A stretch of 64,000 nucleotides of DNA, from NCBI RefSeq assembly GCF_021789175.1, contig NZ_CP084560.1, forward strand, positions 2,046,001-2,110,000, given 5' to 3'. Within the stretch, counting starts at the first letter, position 1. Each line of letters opens with the position of its first letter. Source of the stretch: Arthrobacter sp. FW306-2-2C-D06B (GTDB lineage Bacteria; Actinomycetota; Actinomycetes; Actinomycetales; Micrococcaceae). The translations under genes and the position numbers were made by a program. Under the pieces are notes generated by a model. That model worked only from the letters and a program-made list of their open reading frames with translations, was not told the origin of the DNA and did not search any database. This document shows positions 1 to 8,028 of the stretch, piece after piece.

Positions 1-476
1 AAGCCCTCGACTACCGGCAGTGGCATACCTTCGTGGTCGAGCGGCGGCAGAACGGGCAGTGGAGGTTAGCATCCGGCCCGGCCTCGACCGGCGAGAAGGC
101 GCTGGCGGTCTCGGTGCCGCTGTTCGCAGCCGCATCGGCGCACTATAACTCGGCCAGCGCGCATGCCCCCCGCCTCATCCTGCTCGATGAAGCATTTGCT
201 GGTGTGGATGATGATGCCCGAGCCAAATCACTTGGGCTGCTGGCCGCCTTCGATCTCGACGTGGTGATGACCAGCGAGCGTGAATGGGCCTGCTATCCGC
301 AGGTGCCCGGACTCTCGATCGCACAACTATCCCGCGTCGAGGGAGTCGACGCCGTGGGCGTCACCCGCTGGCGGTGGGACGGTCGGCGACGACATCGAAT
401 CGCGGAAGTGGATGGAAACGCACAAGCCGGGGGCCTCTCCCCGGTTCCGTCAGATGAGGCGGCATTGTTCGGATGA
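1..476 (+). CDS. SMC/SbcC-like ATPase C-terminus (TIGR02680 family, Wadjet JetC), 5' truncated by window
   Basis: The reading frame is open from base 3, so only the last ~158 residues of a much longer protein are present. Visible are a signature-like segment (RLASGPASTGEKALAVSVPLF, near residues 17-37 of the partial) and a Walker B / D-loop segment, LILLDEAFAGVDD, followed by a block ending in MTSEREW. This order is that of the C-terminal ATPase half of the TIGR02680 SbcC-like family. In that family the protein is the SMC-like motor (JetC) of Wadjet-type plasmid defence, which extrudes DNA loops and activates a nuclease partner. The stop codon overlaps the next start as ATGA at 473-476, so the two are translationally coupled. 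The rest of the system (DUF2397 and DUF2398 subunits) is expected just upstream, outside the window. Confidence 0.8.
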   Translation, partial: ALDYRQWHTFVVERRQNGQWRLASGPASTGEKALAVSVPLFAAASAHYNSASAHAPRLILLDEAFAGVDDDARAKSLGLLAAFDLDVVMTSEREWACYPQVPGLSIAQLSRVEGVDAVGVTRWRWDGRRRHRIAEVDGNAQAGGLSPVPSDEAALFG

Positions 477-1843
477 CCGCGCAACAGCCTGCTGGAGACC
501 GTGCCGCGTTGGACCGACTCCTCGGTGTCCCCGAGATGGGCTGGCTCCTCGACAGGGTGCGCGGGCGGATCCTCGGCTCCGGTGGAGAGCCGCTCAAAGG
601 CGTCGTCCAACTGAACGAGTCGACTGCCGAGCAGCGCTTGGCTGCCGTGAAGCTCGTGGGACGGCCGAAGCGAGCCGGGATGGCGCTGCGGGTGGACCTC
701 AACGTTGTTGAAGAGATCCTACGCCGAGGGCCATGGCCGGCTGGCCTGGCCGACGCCGTCGAGACGCTGACCGGACCGGTGGTCGATCGCAGGGCCGAAC
801 GGGAACGGGAAGCAGCCGCGTGGGACGTTGCTCGCGATGGCCTGGCTCCGGCGGCCGCCCGCTTCCCTCGGCTCCCCGACTGGTGGGACGGCTGGTGCTC
901 AGCCGGTGGACTCAAGCGAGCCGCGAGGGCCGAAGCGGCGAGGACCGGCACGAAGCCATCGCCTGCGGTGGGTGCGGCCCTAGTGAGTACGTTATTAGCG
1001 GTGCTCGAGTTGCTTCCGGCGCACGGGGACCCGCTGGCCATCCTCGCTCGAAGAGCGGTGGGTGACGCTCACGCTCTGGACGCGTCGAGGCCGCTCGGCC
1101 GGCTGTCTGTTTCCGTGATCCGGGCGGCGTTCCTGCCTGACGAGGCGGTCTCGGATGGAGAGTCGTCTCCCCGCGATGTGTGGGCTGCTGCAGGAGTCGT
1201 GCTGTCGAACCTGGCCTCAACCGTCCTGTGCCTGGGCGTCCCAGGAGTGAGTCCTGATTCGGAGATTGTCAGTCACCCATCGCAAACTGCGACGGCGAGC
1301 TCCTTGGAGGGCATGCGGGCAGCCCGCATGCCCGTGCTCCTGACGCTCGACCAAGTGCGCTCCGGGGGAGTACAAGCGCTCCCGCACGGTAGCGTCATTC
1401 ACATCTGCGAGAACCCGACGGTCGTCGAAGTCGTGGCCGACCGCTGGGCGCGAATTACAGCAGTGGCCGGTACGTCCGGCGCTGGAGGACCAGTCCTTGT
1501 GTGCACGTCCGGCCAGCCGAGCACGGCGGTAGTCGAGCTGCTGAGGAGACTCACCGGAGAAGGGGCGGAATGCCGGTATCACGGTGACTTCGACTGGGCA
1601 GGTCTACGGATCGCCCGCTCCCTCAGCGCACACGTGAAGTGGATGCCGTGGCGCTACAAGGCCACCGACTACCGTGCCGCTTTGCGGGACGGCAAGCCTT
1701 CGCTTCGTCTGGCGGGAAGCCCAGCGGGATCCCCGTGGGATCCGAACCTGGCGGTCGCCATGGCCGAATGCGGCCTCGCACTCGAGGAGGAGGCCGTGGC
1801 GAACCTGCTAGCCGGGGACGTGTTGGCGGCAAGGCTCTCTTGA
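473..1843 (+). CDS. TIGR02679 family protein (DUF3323/DUF2399), Wadjet JetD-type Toprim nuclease subunit
   Basis: The 456-residue product has the family's two-part layout: a variable N-terminal DUF3323-like region and a C-terminal DUF2399 region with Toprim-like acidic motifs. These are ICENP near residue 313 (Glu) and YHGDFDWAGLRIA near residue 370 (GDFD with two Asp). In Wadjet systems the JetD subunit is the topoisomerase VI-like nuclease that cuts closed circular plasmid DNA once the SMC motor has processed it. The start is the ATG in the ATGA overlap with the preceding SMC-like gene. Gene order (ATPase then Toprim protein) matches the TIGR02677-02678-02680-02679 type of the system. Nothing suggests inactivation. 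This gene ends the defence operon; no conserved gene follows on the same strand. Confidence 0.83.
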   Translation: MTAQQPAGDRAALDRLLGVPEMGWLLDRVRGRILGSGGEPLKGVVQLNESTAEQRLAAVKLVGRPKRAGMALRVDLNVVEEILRRGPWPAGLADAVETLTGPVVDRRAEREREAAAWDVARDGLAPAAARFPRLPDWWDGWCSAGGLKRAARAEAARTGTKPSPAVGAALVSTLLAVLELLPAHGDPLAILARRAVGDAHALDASRPLGRLSVSVIRAAFLPDEAVSDGESSPRDVWAAAGVVLSNLASTVLCLGVPGVSPDSEIVSHPSQTATASSLEGMRAARMPVLLTLDQVRSGGVQALPHGSVIHICENPTVVEVVADRWARITAVAGTSGAGGPVLVCTSGQPSTAVVELLRRLTGEGAECRYHGDFDWAGLRIARSLSAHVKWMPWRYKATDYRAALRDGKPSLRLAGSPAGSPWDPNLAVAMAECGLALEEEAVANLLAGDVLAARLS

Positions 1844-1888
1844 GTTGGCCGTAACCACGAGAGGGACGGGGCGTGCCGTCTAACGATC

Positions 1889-2095
1889 TCAGCCGTGACG
1901 CCTGTGGTCGAGCACTTCGCCCACCTTTTCACGGACTCGCTCGCGGGCCTTTTCCCGCGGCACGCCCGCCGTGAGCAGTGCCGTAGTCAGTGTTTGGTGG
2001 AGAATGAAGGCCACGACGGCGAACTCAGCAGCTGTTGGTCAGGGCGTCGGCAGTGCGGCTGACCCGCTGCGCGCTGACCTGGTGCCCGGCGCCTC
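1889..2095 (-). pseudogene. Remnant of an unidentified small gene, frameshifted
   Basis: Two adjacent frames on the minus strand read as one plausible protein tail. The first gives HQVSAQRVSRTADALTNS (about 2080-2027) and runs into a stop. A shift at AGCTGCTGAG (about 2026) gives AAEFAVVAFILHQTLTTALL and then a charged helix VPREKARERVREKVGEVLDH, with the stop at 1889-1891. No start codon with a ribosome binding site is visible. I do not recognise the family. The amphipathic charged tail could be part of a DNA-binding or regulatory protein. It fills most of the gap between the Wadjet operon and the HEPN-like gene. Confidence 0.35.
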
Positions 2096-2115
2096 AAAGT
2101 GGTGCGGCACGTAGG

Positions 2116-2862
2116 TCAAGGCGTGGAGGGTCGCGCCTTCTGTCCGCGTGATGCAGGGGAGGGTCGCGCAGTGAGGGAGGCGCTGATGCGCTCTGTGCTT
2201 GTGAACCACGAGAGTAGCTGCGGGTCGATGGAGCCGATGACGGTTCGCATGTTGACGAGTTGGGCTGGGACGTTGCTGCTGATGATGGGTTCCAGGTGAG
2301 CTATCCGGTTCCGGAGATGATAGACGCCTTCGACTGCGCGTTCGAGCTCTCGGGGAGTCCGGCGTAGATGGGGAAATCCCTTGCAGAGCGCTTCGTCCCA
2401 GAGGCGTTGTTTTCCGGCGTCGTGGCGCCCGGGCAGGATGAATCGCCAGGTTCCGAGGGACATTGCGGCAAGGATGTCTTCGTGTAGAGGTTCACGTTGG
2501 CCCTGTGGCCTGCGTGTGGTGGATTTGAGTGCGCGACGTCGGGCATCGGGGATGTCGCGGCCGGCGATGCGGAGCAGCAGTGCACTTGGATCGAGGAGCC
2601 AGTCGGAAGAATGCAGTCGTCCGCTCTCAGGTTCGGGCTGGGTGGCGTTCCAACTACAGAGCTGCTCGTCGATGGCGTTGCGTAGGACGACTTCGAAAAC
2701 GTGTAGGGCTTCGTAGACGGCGCCTGAGAGATCTATGTTCCACCTGTAGAGCCGAATGGCTTCATGCAGGGTTGGTGTTTCTCGGATGTAGGGTGCGAGG
2801 CGCTCCGGGCTGATCCTATGCTGGAGGACCCGTTCGATCGGTGTTTGGTGCGCTGCGGCCAT
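2116..2862 (-). CDS. Abi-like protein with HEPN-type RxxxxH motif
   Basis: This 248-residue soluble, helical protein resembles Abi_2 / Abi-like abortive infection proteins. The N-terminal half has LYRWNIDLSGAVYEALHVFE followed by VVLRNAIDEQL. The C-terminal half carries YHLRNRIAHLEP with R184 and H189, the spacing expected of the HEPN ribonuclease motif. HEPN Abi proteins typically act as RNases that arrest growth on phage infection. That role is inferred from the motif and from the setting between Wadjet and DUF4062 genes. The ATG at 2862 has no good Shine-Dalgarno sequence, so a leaderless transcript or later start is possible. There is no adjacent antitoxin-like gene. The last ~25 residues are low-complexity and basic. 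Confidence 0.62.
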   Translation of the reverse strand: MAAAHQTPIERVLQHRISPERLAPYIRETPTLHEAIRLYRWNIDLSGAVYEALHVFEVVLRNAIDEQLCSWNATQPEPESGRLHSSDWLLDPSALLLRIAGRDIPDARRRALKSTTRRPQGQREPLHEDILAAMSLGTWRFILPGRHDAGKQRLWDEALCKGFPHLRRTPRELERAVEGVYHLRNRIAHLEPIISSNVPAQLVNMRTVIGSIDPQLLSWFTSTERISASLTARPSPASRGQKARPSTP

Positions 2863-2911
2863 AGGACTAAACTGTAGAGGAAGACAGGGGCAGGTTCCCT
2901 GTTATGGATTA

Positions 2912-2948
2912 CTGAGGGTCCCGCGGCCAAGCGCTGCGGGGCCCTCAG
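2912..2948. terminator. GC-rich hairpin
   Basis: CTGAGGGTCCCGC pairs with GCGGGGCCCTCAG across a short loop, tolerating one G-T pair. It lies about 50 bp upstream of the HEPN-like gene's start, so it cannot terminate that gene. It has no strong T-tract. It could end transcription of an element to its right, or be part of the repeated mobile sequence. Confidence 0.35.
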
Positions 2949-3244
2949 CCGTTAACCGCATTTGCAGCATCTCGGCTTGCGATGCTTGTCGATATTTCGC
3001 CCCTAGAGGCCGGTCGCCCGACCGCCTGCCGCCCGAATGGGAGATTCGTTGACTGCGGCGACGGTCATGTGATCGTGGGCCGATCAGGCCATGGAAAGGC
3101 TGAAGGGAGTGAACCGCCGTGAAGACCTTGGAGACCATAAGTGCGCCAGATTCCCTAAGCCAACGCGTCATTCTCTCGGGAGAGGTGTGCTTACAAGCGC
3201 GGTTGAACACTTCCAGCACTCCAATCCATGTCGGCGCAAAGAAG

Positions 3245-3274
3245 GACCGCACCCCTTCGTTGCGGGGTGCGGTC
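3245..3274. terminator. Perfect 11-bp-stem hairpin
   Basis: GACCGCACCCC and GGGGTGCGGTC form a perfect stem with an 8-base loop. It lacks a T-tract on either side. It sits 36 bp before repeat copy 1 and is not next to any gene end, so its role is uncertain. Confidence 0.4.
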
Positions 3275-3309
3275 GGTGGTTGGAAAGCTGAAGCGGCGAA
3301 TTTGGGGAC

Positions 3310-3441
3310 GTTGACAGTGTCAACACTTTTGGCTTCGGACTGGGCCGTACATCGGTCGGATCGGGCCGGATTCCGCATGATTCCCGGAGATCCCAATGAT
3401 TGCAGGGGCGGGAATGCAGTTCGAGTCCCACCTCGGGCACA
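3310..3441 (+). repeat. Repeat copy 1: palindrome plus tRNA 3'-end-like segment
   Basis: The left end is the palindrome GTTGACAGTGTCAAC (3310-3324) followed by ACTTTTGGCTTCGGACTGGG. Exactly 109 bp from palindrome start to segment start is GTTCGAGTCCCACCTCGG at 3419, continuing GCACA to 3441. The right segment reads like a tRNA T-loop, the 3' T-stem strand CCCAC and the acceptor CTCGGGC. The 5' T-stem partner is absent, so this is not a functional tRNA. A terminator-like CCCCTCGTCAGAGGGG plus TTTTT follows at 3447-3468. Copies 2 and 3 at 7589 and 30763 keep the same 109-bp spacing. Confidence 0.75.
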
Positions 3442-3446
3442 GCATT

Positions 3447-3468
3447 CCCCCTCGTCAGAGGGGTTTTT
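3447..3468 (+). terminator. Terminator-like hairpin with T-run after repeat copy 1
   Basis: CCCCTCGTCAGAGGGG is followed directly by TTTTTG. This is what is normally found just downstream of a tRNA gene. It supports the view that the repeat's right half derives from a tRNA 3' end with its own terminator. Confidence 0.5.
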
Positions 3469-3791
3469 GCTTTAGCGTGTGTACATTCTCGTGGGTCAGC
3501 TCCCTCTGACGCTGGTTCGCGGCTGTGGCCTGGCCGCCGCGGTGGCCTATTCAGGTGTGTGGGTGGCGGGTTCAGGGCCCTGGCTGGTGGGCCTCCGCTT
3601 GCTCTGGGCTGGGGTTATGCGGTTCCTCGCTCCGGTTCGGTCGGGTTGGTCGTGGATGGCCAATACCGTTCATGTATTGGGGGAGCGAGGACGACATGAC
3701 TTCGGAGATCTCGCCAAAGAGCGCCCCGGGAGTCGGTCTTACGGCGTGCCCACAAGAGTCGCGCCCCGAGGTATGTCCTGCCAAAGAGGGT

Positions 3792-3810
3792 GTGTGGACA
3801 GTGTCCACAC
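3792..3810. repeat. Isolated copy of the 19-bp palindrome
   Basis: GTGTGGACAGTGTCCACAC has 8-bp arms around AGT. It is the same design as the palindromes at 3310, 7587 and 30761, but no tRNA-like segment lies 109 bp downstream. It may be a separate recombinase or regulator site, or a partial repeat copy. Confidence 0.6.
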
Positions 3811-4066
3811 CTACGTCTGCTTTATCGAAGGCCGAGTGAACTTGAGTCCGAAGTCAGGTGGGGCCCCAACACGTCGTCTTCGGATGCCCCTCCGCGGGTG
3901 CAAGAGGCAGTCAGGCCAGCTCTCGCCTGCCTCTATGCCTCGAAACGCTAGGGATTCGAGGCATTGAGGTTTCGGGACACATCACGTCGATTTATGCGAT
4001 GCTCTTCGTGTCCGCAAGGGGATCCTTCACCGCTCCTCTCGGCCAGGAACGTATGCCCGTGCTGCC

Positions 4067-5212
4067 TTAAAGCCCGGTGACGGTTCCGTCAATAGATAGT
4101 GATGCTGGGTCTGGTTCGTTCACATACATTTGCGGCGGGGTCCATGTCGCTTGAAGGCGGCGTGCACCTTGGTGCGCAGGACCGAGTGCAAACGAATCGA
4201 CCCGCGATGCGGATCCGTCGGTAATCAGTTGTTCGGCGATTAGCAGACGTGCGATCGGACGCAGAACGCTGTCGTCAAGACCAGATCCCCGTAACGGGGC
4301 CAAGGGATCAGTTGGACGTGCGAGCCACCCAGCTTGCTCGCCGAGCGTAGAGGTTCCGAAGAGGCCATCAGACAGTGTGCGACGTGCCACTTCATCGGCA
4401 GAAATGCCATTGAGTGCAGCCCGCATGTGCAACGTTCGCCGTTCCTGAGCTACCAGCGTCAGACGCTCCTCGTGTGCGATGGTCGAGATTGTTCGTGTTG
4501 ATAGGTCCGTCAACTGCACCGACAGAGCTTCAGTCGGAGAGGCAAAGGCGACGCCGCTAGCCCGGCCGTCGCGCAGACGCACCAACTCGGCATGCACTGC
4601 ATCACTTCGCACGACGGCCGTGATCGAGATCCTCCTGCCGTCACTGGTGATCTCACGTGCCCGAAAGAGTGCTCGCCCTACGCGCACCCATGGTGCTAGC
4701 TCCTCACCTGCCAGATCCTTTAGCCGCCGAATTACGCGCTGTTGTAGATCTGCTGAATCGCTCCAAGAACTGGTCGTATACAGGTTGCGCGCGCCCTGAA
4801 TGAGATCCCGTTGTGCACCGTCCATCTCGCCCGATGACTCGCCATGCACGAACAGGCAGAGCCTCAGTCCGTTGCGTTCGGCCTCTCGATACTCGGCATG
4901 GGTCGCCGAGTATCCGTCGGGCATGCGTACGCCATAGCGTGGTCCCCACATGCCCACGTAAACCTCGGAGCTGCGGACCCCTGCCAGGTAAGCCTGATCT
5001 GCGGACACATCCAAAGGACCTAAATCCTCGAACATCACAGGTGTCGCGCCGATACTCTCGATTGCTGCGCGAACTGCAGATCGTTCCTGAGGCATGTCGG
5101 TAATAAGACTGGAAACGAACACACGTCTTCCGCTCGCCCACGCCCTCACATCTTGCTCCGAAGCGGTTAAAGATGCCGAGCGTTGATCAACCAGCAAGGA
5201 GGCGTCAGTCAT
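4067..5212 (-). CDS. DUF4062 domain-containing protein
   Basis: This is a 381-residue protein from the chosen ATG at 5212. An in-frame GTG at 5236 has no ribosome binding site; GTGGA lies 8 bases before the ATG. The N-terminal ~110 residues show the DUF4062 pattern: RRVFVSSLITDMPQERSAV, then AIESIGATPVMFEDLG, then SSEVYVGMWGPRYG. That domain has a TIR/STING-like Rossmann layout and is common at the head of multidomain NTPase or defence proteins. Here it is joined to ~250 residues that I do not recognise, including a helical middle (residues ~200-280). It stands alone on the minus strand between a HEPN-like gene and other accessory genes, which fits a defence or signalling role. Enzyme activity is unproven. 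Confidence 0.7.
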   Translation of the reverse strand: MTDASLLVDQRSASLTASEQDVRAWASGRRVFVSSLITDMPQERSAVRAAIESIGATPVMFEDLGPLDVSADQAYLAGVRSSEVYVGMWGPRYGVRMPDGYSATHAEYREAERNGLRLCLFVHGESSGEMDGAQRDLIQGARNLYTTSSWSDSADLQQRVIRRLKDLAGEELAPWVRVGRALFRAREITSDGRRISITAVVRSDAVHAELVRLRDGRASGVAFASPTEALSVQLTDLSTRTISTIAHEERLTLVAQERRTLHMRAALNGISADEVARRTLSDGLFGTSTLGEQAGWLARPTDPLAPLRGSGLDDSVLRPIARLLIAEQLITDGSASRVDSFALGPAHQGARRLQATWTPPQMYVNEPDPASLSIDGTVTGL

Positions 5213-5381
5213 GCTCCAAGTCCACCACAGAGGCACGACATTTACACTTCGGCCAGCAGGATTCCGGTCGTGCTGTATCGCAATGTGTCGCCGAGAAAGT
5301 CAATTTATAGGGGGGAAGTGGCCCTGTCCTCGGGTTATAAGCCTGTCCCGGAAAAGATCTTTGACGCCCCCTGGCTACCAT

Positions 5382-5654
5382 TTATTCACGAATGAGAACG
5401 TGTCCGCGGCGTTTGCTTTCCTGGAAAGCATCACGCAACTCGCGCTGCACCACGTCGCTCAAATTGGCCGGAACTGTGCAGCCACCCCCGCCTCCGGGCA
5501 CGTAGCCTTGGCCAGCGTCCGGCGTGCAACGAAGCTCAGGCGGTACCTGGCGTTCAATGCTGACGCAAAGCTCGTGCTGGTGCCCGCTCCTGCAGCTGAA
5601 AATCACGCGGACTCGTCGATCAGGTGCGCTCATAATTGTCCCCATAAGTTTCAT
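5382..5654 (-). CDS. Small protein with zinc-ribbon-like Cys/His motifs
   Basis: The 90-residue product starts at an ATG preceded by AAAGGA 6 bases upstream. It has SCRSGHQHELCV near residue 20, a second cysteine group around ELRCTPDAGQG, then a Gly-rich turn GGGGGC. It ends in a charged helix (VVQRELRDAFQESKRRG). The GHxxE plus Cys pattern resembles short actinobacterial and phage proteins that wrap a zinc-ribbon around a His/Cys cluster. I infer a DNA- or RNA-polymerase-associated accessory protein but cannot name the family. The longer frame reaching 5777 adds 41 residues with no support. Confidence 0.5.
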   Translation of the reverse strand: MKLMGTIMSAPDRRVRVIFSCRSGHQHELCVSIERQVPPELRCTPDAGQGYVPGGGGGCTVPANLSDVVQRELRDAFQESKRRGHVLIRE

Positions 5655-6006
5655 ATCGGTCCTTTGAACCGTATGGAAAGAATGTATCGCCCCTCCCTGA
5701 CATTTGGAGGGCCAAAGGTTCAAGGCGGCGGAGCAGTAGTACGCCTGTAGGCGGTCGTCTAGCGCGCAGCCATACATGGGTTCTCCCTTTTGCCGCCGCT
5801 GCTAGCCTCTAAACCACACGTTTACCCCGCACGGTGAAATGTACGGTGAATGTGCCTTAACCGGTCCGGTCCTTCCTGGCGTTCAGCGGGAGTAGCCTGC
5901 AGCGGAACATGTCGGGGAGACGTCGGGGTCGCAGGGATCGAACGCCTAAGGCAGCACCGCCTTGACGACGGCGCCGCAAAGGGCCTTCTTGTACTCCATA
6001 GGGTGC

Positions 6007-6534
6007 TCACAGAACTGCGGCTCTCTGTAGATCTTTGGGCTGGAAAAGAAAGTCCTTGATGGCGTCGACCTTGCCGATATTCAGTGGAAGCACCGTCTGT
6101 GGGACGCCTCGGCCGCCAGGGCGCGGCTTGTCGAACCTATCCAGACTCGCGATGAGCTGCTTACCGGACAAAGGCGGCCTGTCCCCTTGGTGGCGAGGTC
6201 ATCCAGGAGGGCGTCAAACAGCCGGGAGTGGTCGCCGCTGAGCGCGTGGTTGTACCTGGGCATTGGTATCACAATAGGCTCGTGCCCGTCGGCGTCCACG
6301 GTGAAGCTGATGACGTCCGGGCCTCCGTCGCCGTGCTCGCCGAAGCTGTCCACGTCATGCAGCGTGACTGCTTTGATGTTGCTGCGGGGAATTACTGCGA
6401 CGCCACGACGATTCATTGGACTTGAGCAGGTGCTCGTGGATCGCCTTGACCTGGTCAGTTTGCTCCTGCGTCACTGCTTCCCCCGCTGGGTTGATGCGGT
6501 CGGCACACATTGCACCAGACACCTCTTCCAGCAT
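6007..6534 (-). pseudogene. Hypothetical gene broken by frameshifts
   Basis: Three frames join into one plausible protein. An upstream frame from ATG 6534 gives a segment containing EQTDQVKAIHEHLLKSN. The next, with a possible ATG at 6416, gives RRGVAVIPRSNIKAVTLHDV and continues to LLDDLATK. After a one-base shift at the CCCC run 6183-6186 the frame continues GDRPPLSGKQLIASLDRF and then VLPLNIGKVDAIKDFLF, with the stop at 6007-6009. All three segments have ordinary protein composition. Adding one base to the homopolymer restores the last join. I do not recognise the family. It is either a decaying accessory gene or carries assembly errors. Confidence 0.5.
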
Positions 6535-6619
6535 AGGGACGCGGTACGACAACGGCGGGGCGCCTAGCGTTAAAGGGTTGCCAGAGGGACGTTTCGCCAA
6601 GGGGCGCGAACGTAAATAA

Positions 6620-6945
6620 CCGCTACGCTCCGGACTGTCTCGAAACTCTTGGGAAACGAGACGCCTCGACGAGCGAATAGTCGTCTGACCTGCACAGTTG
6701 CAGATTTTCTGCGGAATCTTGCATGCGCGAGGGCAAGGATGATTCTCGTAACTATGTCTCATAACTTCGTAGCCAAAATCTGGTACTGATCCTTGGTTAT
6801 GAGGCAGGTGAGCGCGCGTCGGCTCGAGGGGGACTAGAGCGAGGCCGGAAGTAAACACACTTCTGGATCCAGCAGCCTAGCTTCTTGAAAAACTTTCCAC
6901 GACACCGCGGCCCTGCTCGGGTGCGTCTGGTCCCTTTAGCGGGAC
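6620..6945. other. Non-coding gap before the toxin-antitoxin pair
   Basis: No gene is supported between 6620 and 6945. The stretch is less GC-rich than its surroundings. It contains short irregular repeats such as CTCGTAAC / CTCATAAC near 6750-6775, but nothing I can name. Confidence 0.4.
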
Positions 6946-6964
6946 GTGCAGTCCAGTCAAGAAC

Positions 6965-6984
6965 GGGTACCGCTTTGGTACCAT
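6965..6984. promoter_or_regulatory. Putative autoregulatory operator of the toxin-antitoxin operon
   Basis: GGGTACCGCTTTGGTACC holds two GTACC/GGTAC half-sites around GCTTT, 8 bases before the antitoxin start. RHH antitoxins usually bind such short inverted repeats over their own promoter, so autoregulation is likely. Binding itself is inference. Confidence 0.5.
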
Positions 6985-6990
6985 AGTGAC

Positions 6991-7197
6991 ATGGCTATGA
7001 ATCTCCGTGTCCCTGAAGACCTCGATCGACGGCTGGAAAGGTTGGCTGCCGAGCAACACACGTCCAAGTCCGCGCTTCTGTTGCAGGGCGCGGAGTTGGT
7101 TCTGCAGCGCCACGCGCGCCGGCGTGAAATCAGCGATGGCCTTGATTTTGTTATGAGTCATGACGCTGAGCTGCTGAAGCGCCTTGAGGACGCGTGA
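6991..7197 (+). CDS. Ribbon-helix-helix antitoxin (CopG/Arc-type)
   Basis: This 68-residue protein begins at ATG 6991. An in-frame start at 6946 would lie upstream of the operator. MNLRVPEDLDRRLERLAAEQ is the canonical RHH beta-strand plus first helix and SKSALLLQGAEL the second helix. The C-terminal ~25 residues should wrap the toxin. Its stop overlaps the next start as GTGA at 7194-7197, the arrangement of antitoxin-then-Doc operons. It should bind the inverted repeat upstream and neutralise the Fic/Doc toxin. Confidence 0.8.
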   Translation: MAMNLRVPEDLDRRLERLAAEQHTSKSALLLQGAELVLQRHARRREISDGLDFVMSHDAELLKRLEDA

Positions 7198-7562
7198 CAG
7201 CGTACCTGGACATTGAGGATGCACTTCAGGTAGTTGATCGGTACGGCTTCCATATTCGTGATGTCGGGTTGTTGGCCTCGGCTTTGGCCAGGCCGGCTAC
7301 GACTGTCATGGGCGCGGAGACTTATCCGGAACTGGCGGTGAAGGCGGCAGCGTTGTTGGAGTCCGTCGCACGGTTCCATCCACTCATTGATGGCAACAAA
7401 CGGACGGCGTGGACGCTGATGGTGCTGCTGCTCTGGATCAACGGTTACCGGCATGCCTTCACGACGGATGAAGGCTTCGACCTCGTCGTCGGAGTCGCCG
7501 CGGGCACTGTCGACTTGCTGGACTCTGCCGCCGAGATTTCCAGGCATCTGGTGCCCCGGTAG
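7194..7562 (+). CDS. Doc-family toxin (Fic fold)
   Basis: The 122-residue length is typical of Doc (death on curing). The catalytic loop HPLIDGNKRTA at residues 62-72 matches the HPFxDxNKRT signature, with Leu in place of the usual Phe. P1 Doc transfers phosphate to a threonine of EF-Tu and stops translation; that activity is inferred here from the family. The GTG start overlaps the antitoxin stop by 4 bp, so the pair is translationally coupled. Repeat copy 2 begins only 27 bp after the stop. This places the toxin-antitoxin pair at the edge of a presumed mobile segment, where such pairs stabilise inheritance. Confidence 0.83.
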   Translation: MTAYLDIEDALQVVDRYGFHIRDVGLLASALARPATTVMGAETYPELAVKAAALLESVARFHPLIDGNKRTAWTLMVLLLWINGYRHAFTTDEGFDLVVGVAAGTVDLLDSAAEISRHLVPR

Positions 7563-7586
7563 TCCTCCAGCGGCCCCTGAAAGGGG

Positions 7587-7720
7587 GTGTGGACAGTGCC
7601 CACACTTTCCGCCTCTTACGGGCTCGCACAGCCCTCGGACTGTCCCGGATTCCGCACGTTCTCGCGGCTTCCCAGTGTTTTCAAGGCCTAGAAGACAGTT
7701 CGAGTCCCACCTCGGACACA
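7587..7720 (+). repeat. Repeat copy 2: palindrome plus tRNA 3'-end-like segment
   Basis: The palindrome GTGTGGACAGTGCCCACAC (7587-7605, one mismatch) is followed 109 bp later (7589 to 7698) by GTTCGAGTCCCACCTCGG and ACACA. Downstream are CAGTGTTTCCGCAG and a TTTTCTCCTTTT stretch, then TATTGACAAAACTTGACTTTT. That last segment is also seen after copy 3. Internal sequence between the two ends is less conserved than the ends. Confidence 0.75.
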
Positions 7721-8028
7721 GTGTTTCCGCAGGTCAGAGGCGTTTTCTCCTTTTAGTATTGACAAAACTTGACTTTTCGGAAGTCTTCGGATTACAGGGA
7801 CGCAGCCTCTGTTGCAATTGCGCCGATACTCGGCAAGTTCTCCCGCACGTAGCAACCGAGATGTTCTCTCTAAGGGGCCTCATCCCGTTCCGTCGCCGAG
7901 GGATAGCCGGGACAGGGCGGGTCATGCGGTATATGCGCTGGGGCGACACGGGCCAGTCCGGACTCCGTTGCCGCACGCGCGCAGAGTTCACCGCATATGC
8001 TGTGTCCTGGATTGGGGGAGGGAGCCGT

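Larger units (their letters stand above)
2863..4066. other. 1.2 kb non-coding stretch with hairpins and repeat copy
   Basis: I find no convincing long gene here. It contains a GC-rich hairpin at 2912-2948, a perfect 11-bp-stem hairpin at 3245-3274, repeat copy 1 at 3310-3441 and an isolated palindrome at 3792-3810. A 47-codon ORF at 3696-3839 starts with ATG 5 bases after GAGG and ends inside palindrome-containing sequence. It may be a small gene but has no recognisable domain. Longer overlapping frames (for example 3479-3967) are Arg/Pro/Ser-rich and look like chance open frames. Confidence 0.5.

Noticed and set aside
3368..3441. A complete tRNA gene at repeat copy 1
   Set aside because: The 3' T-loop and acceptor strand look real but no 5' acceptor strand (GCCCGAG), D-arm or anticodon arm can be placed within 70-90 bases upstream. 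The same is true of copies 2 and 3.
6750..6780. ATAACTTCGTAG resembling a loxP arm
   Set aside because: Only one arm matches. The second, inverted arm and 8-bp spacer are absent, so this is coincidence.
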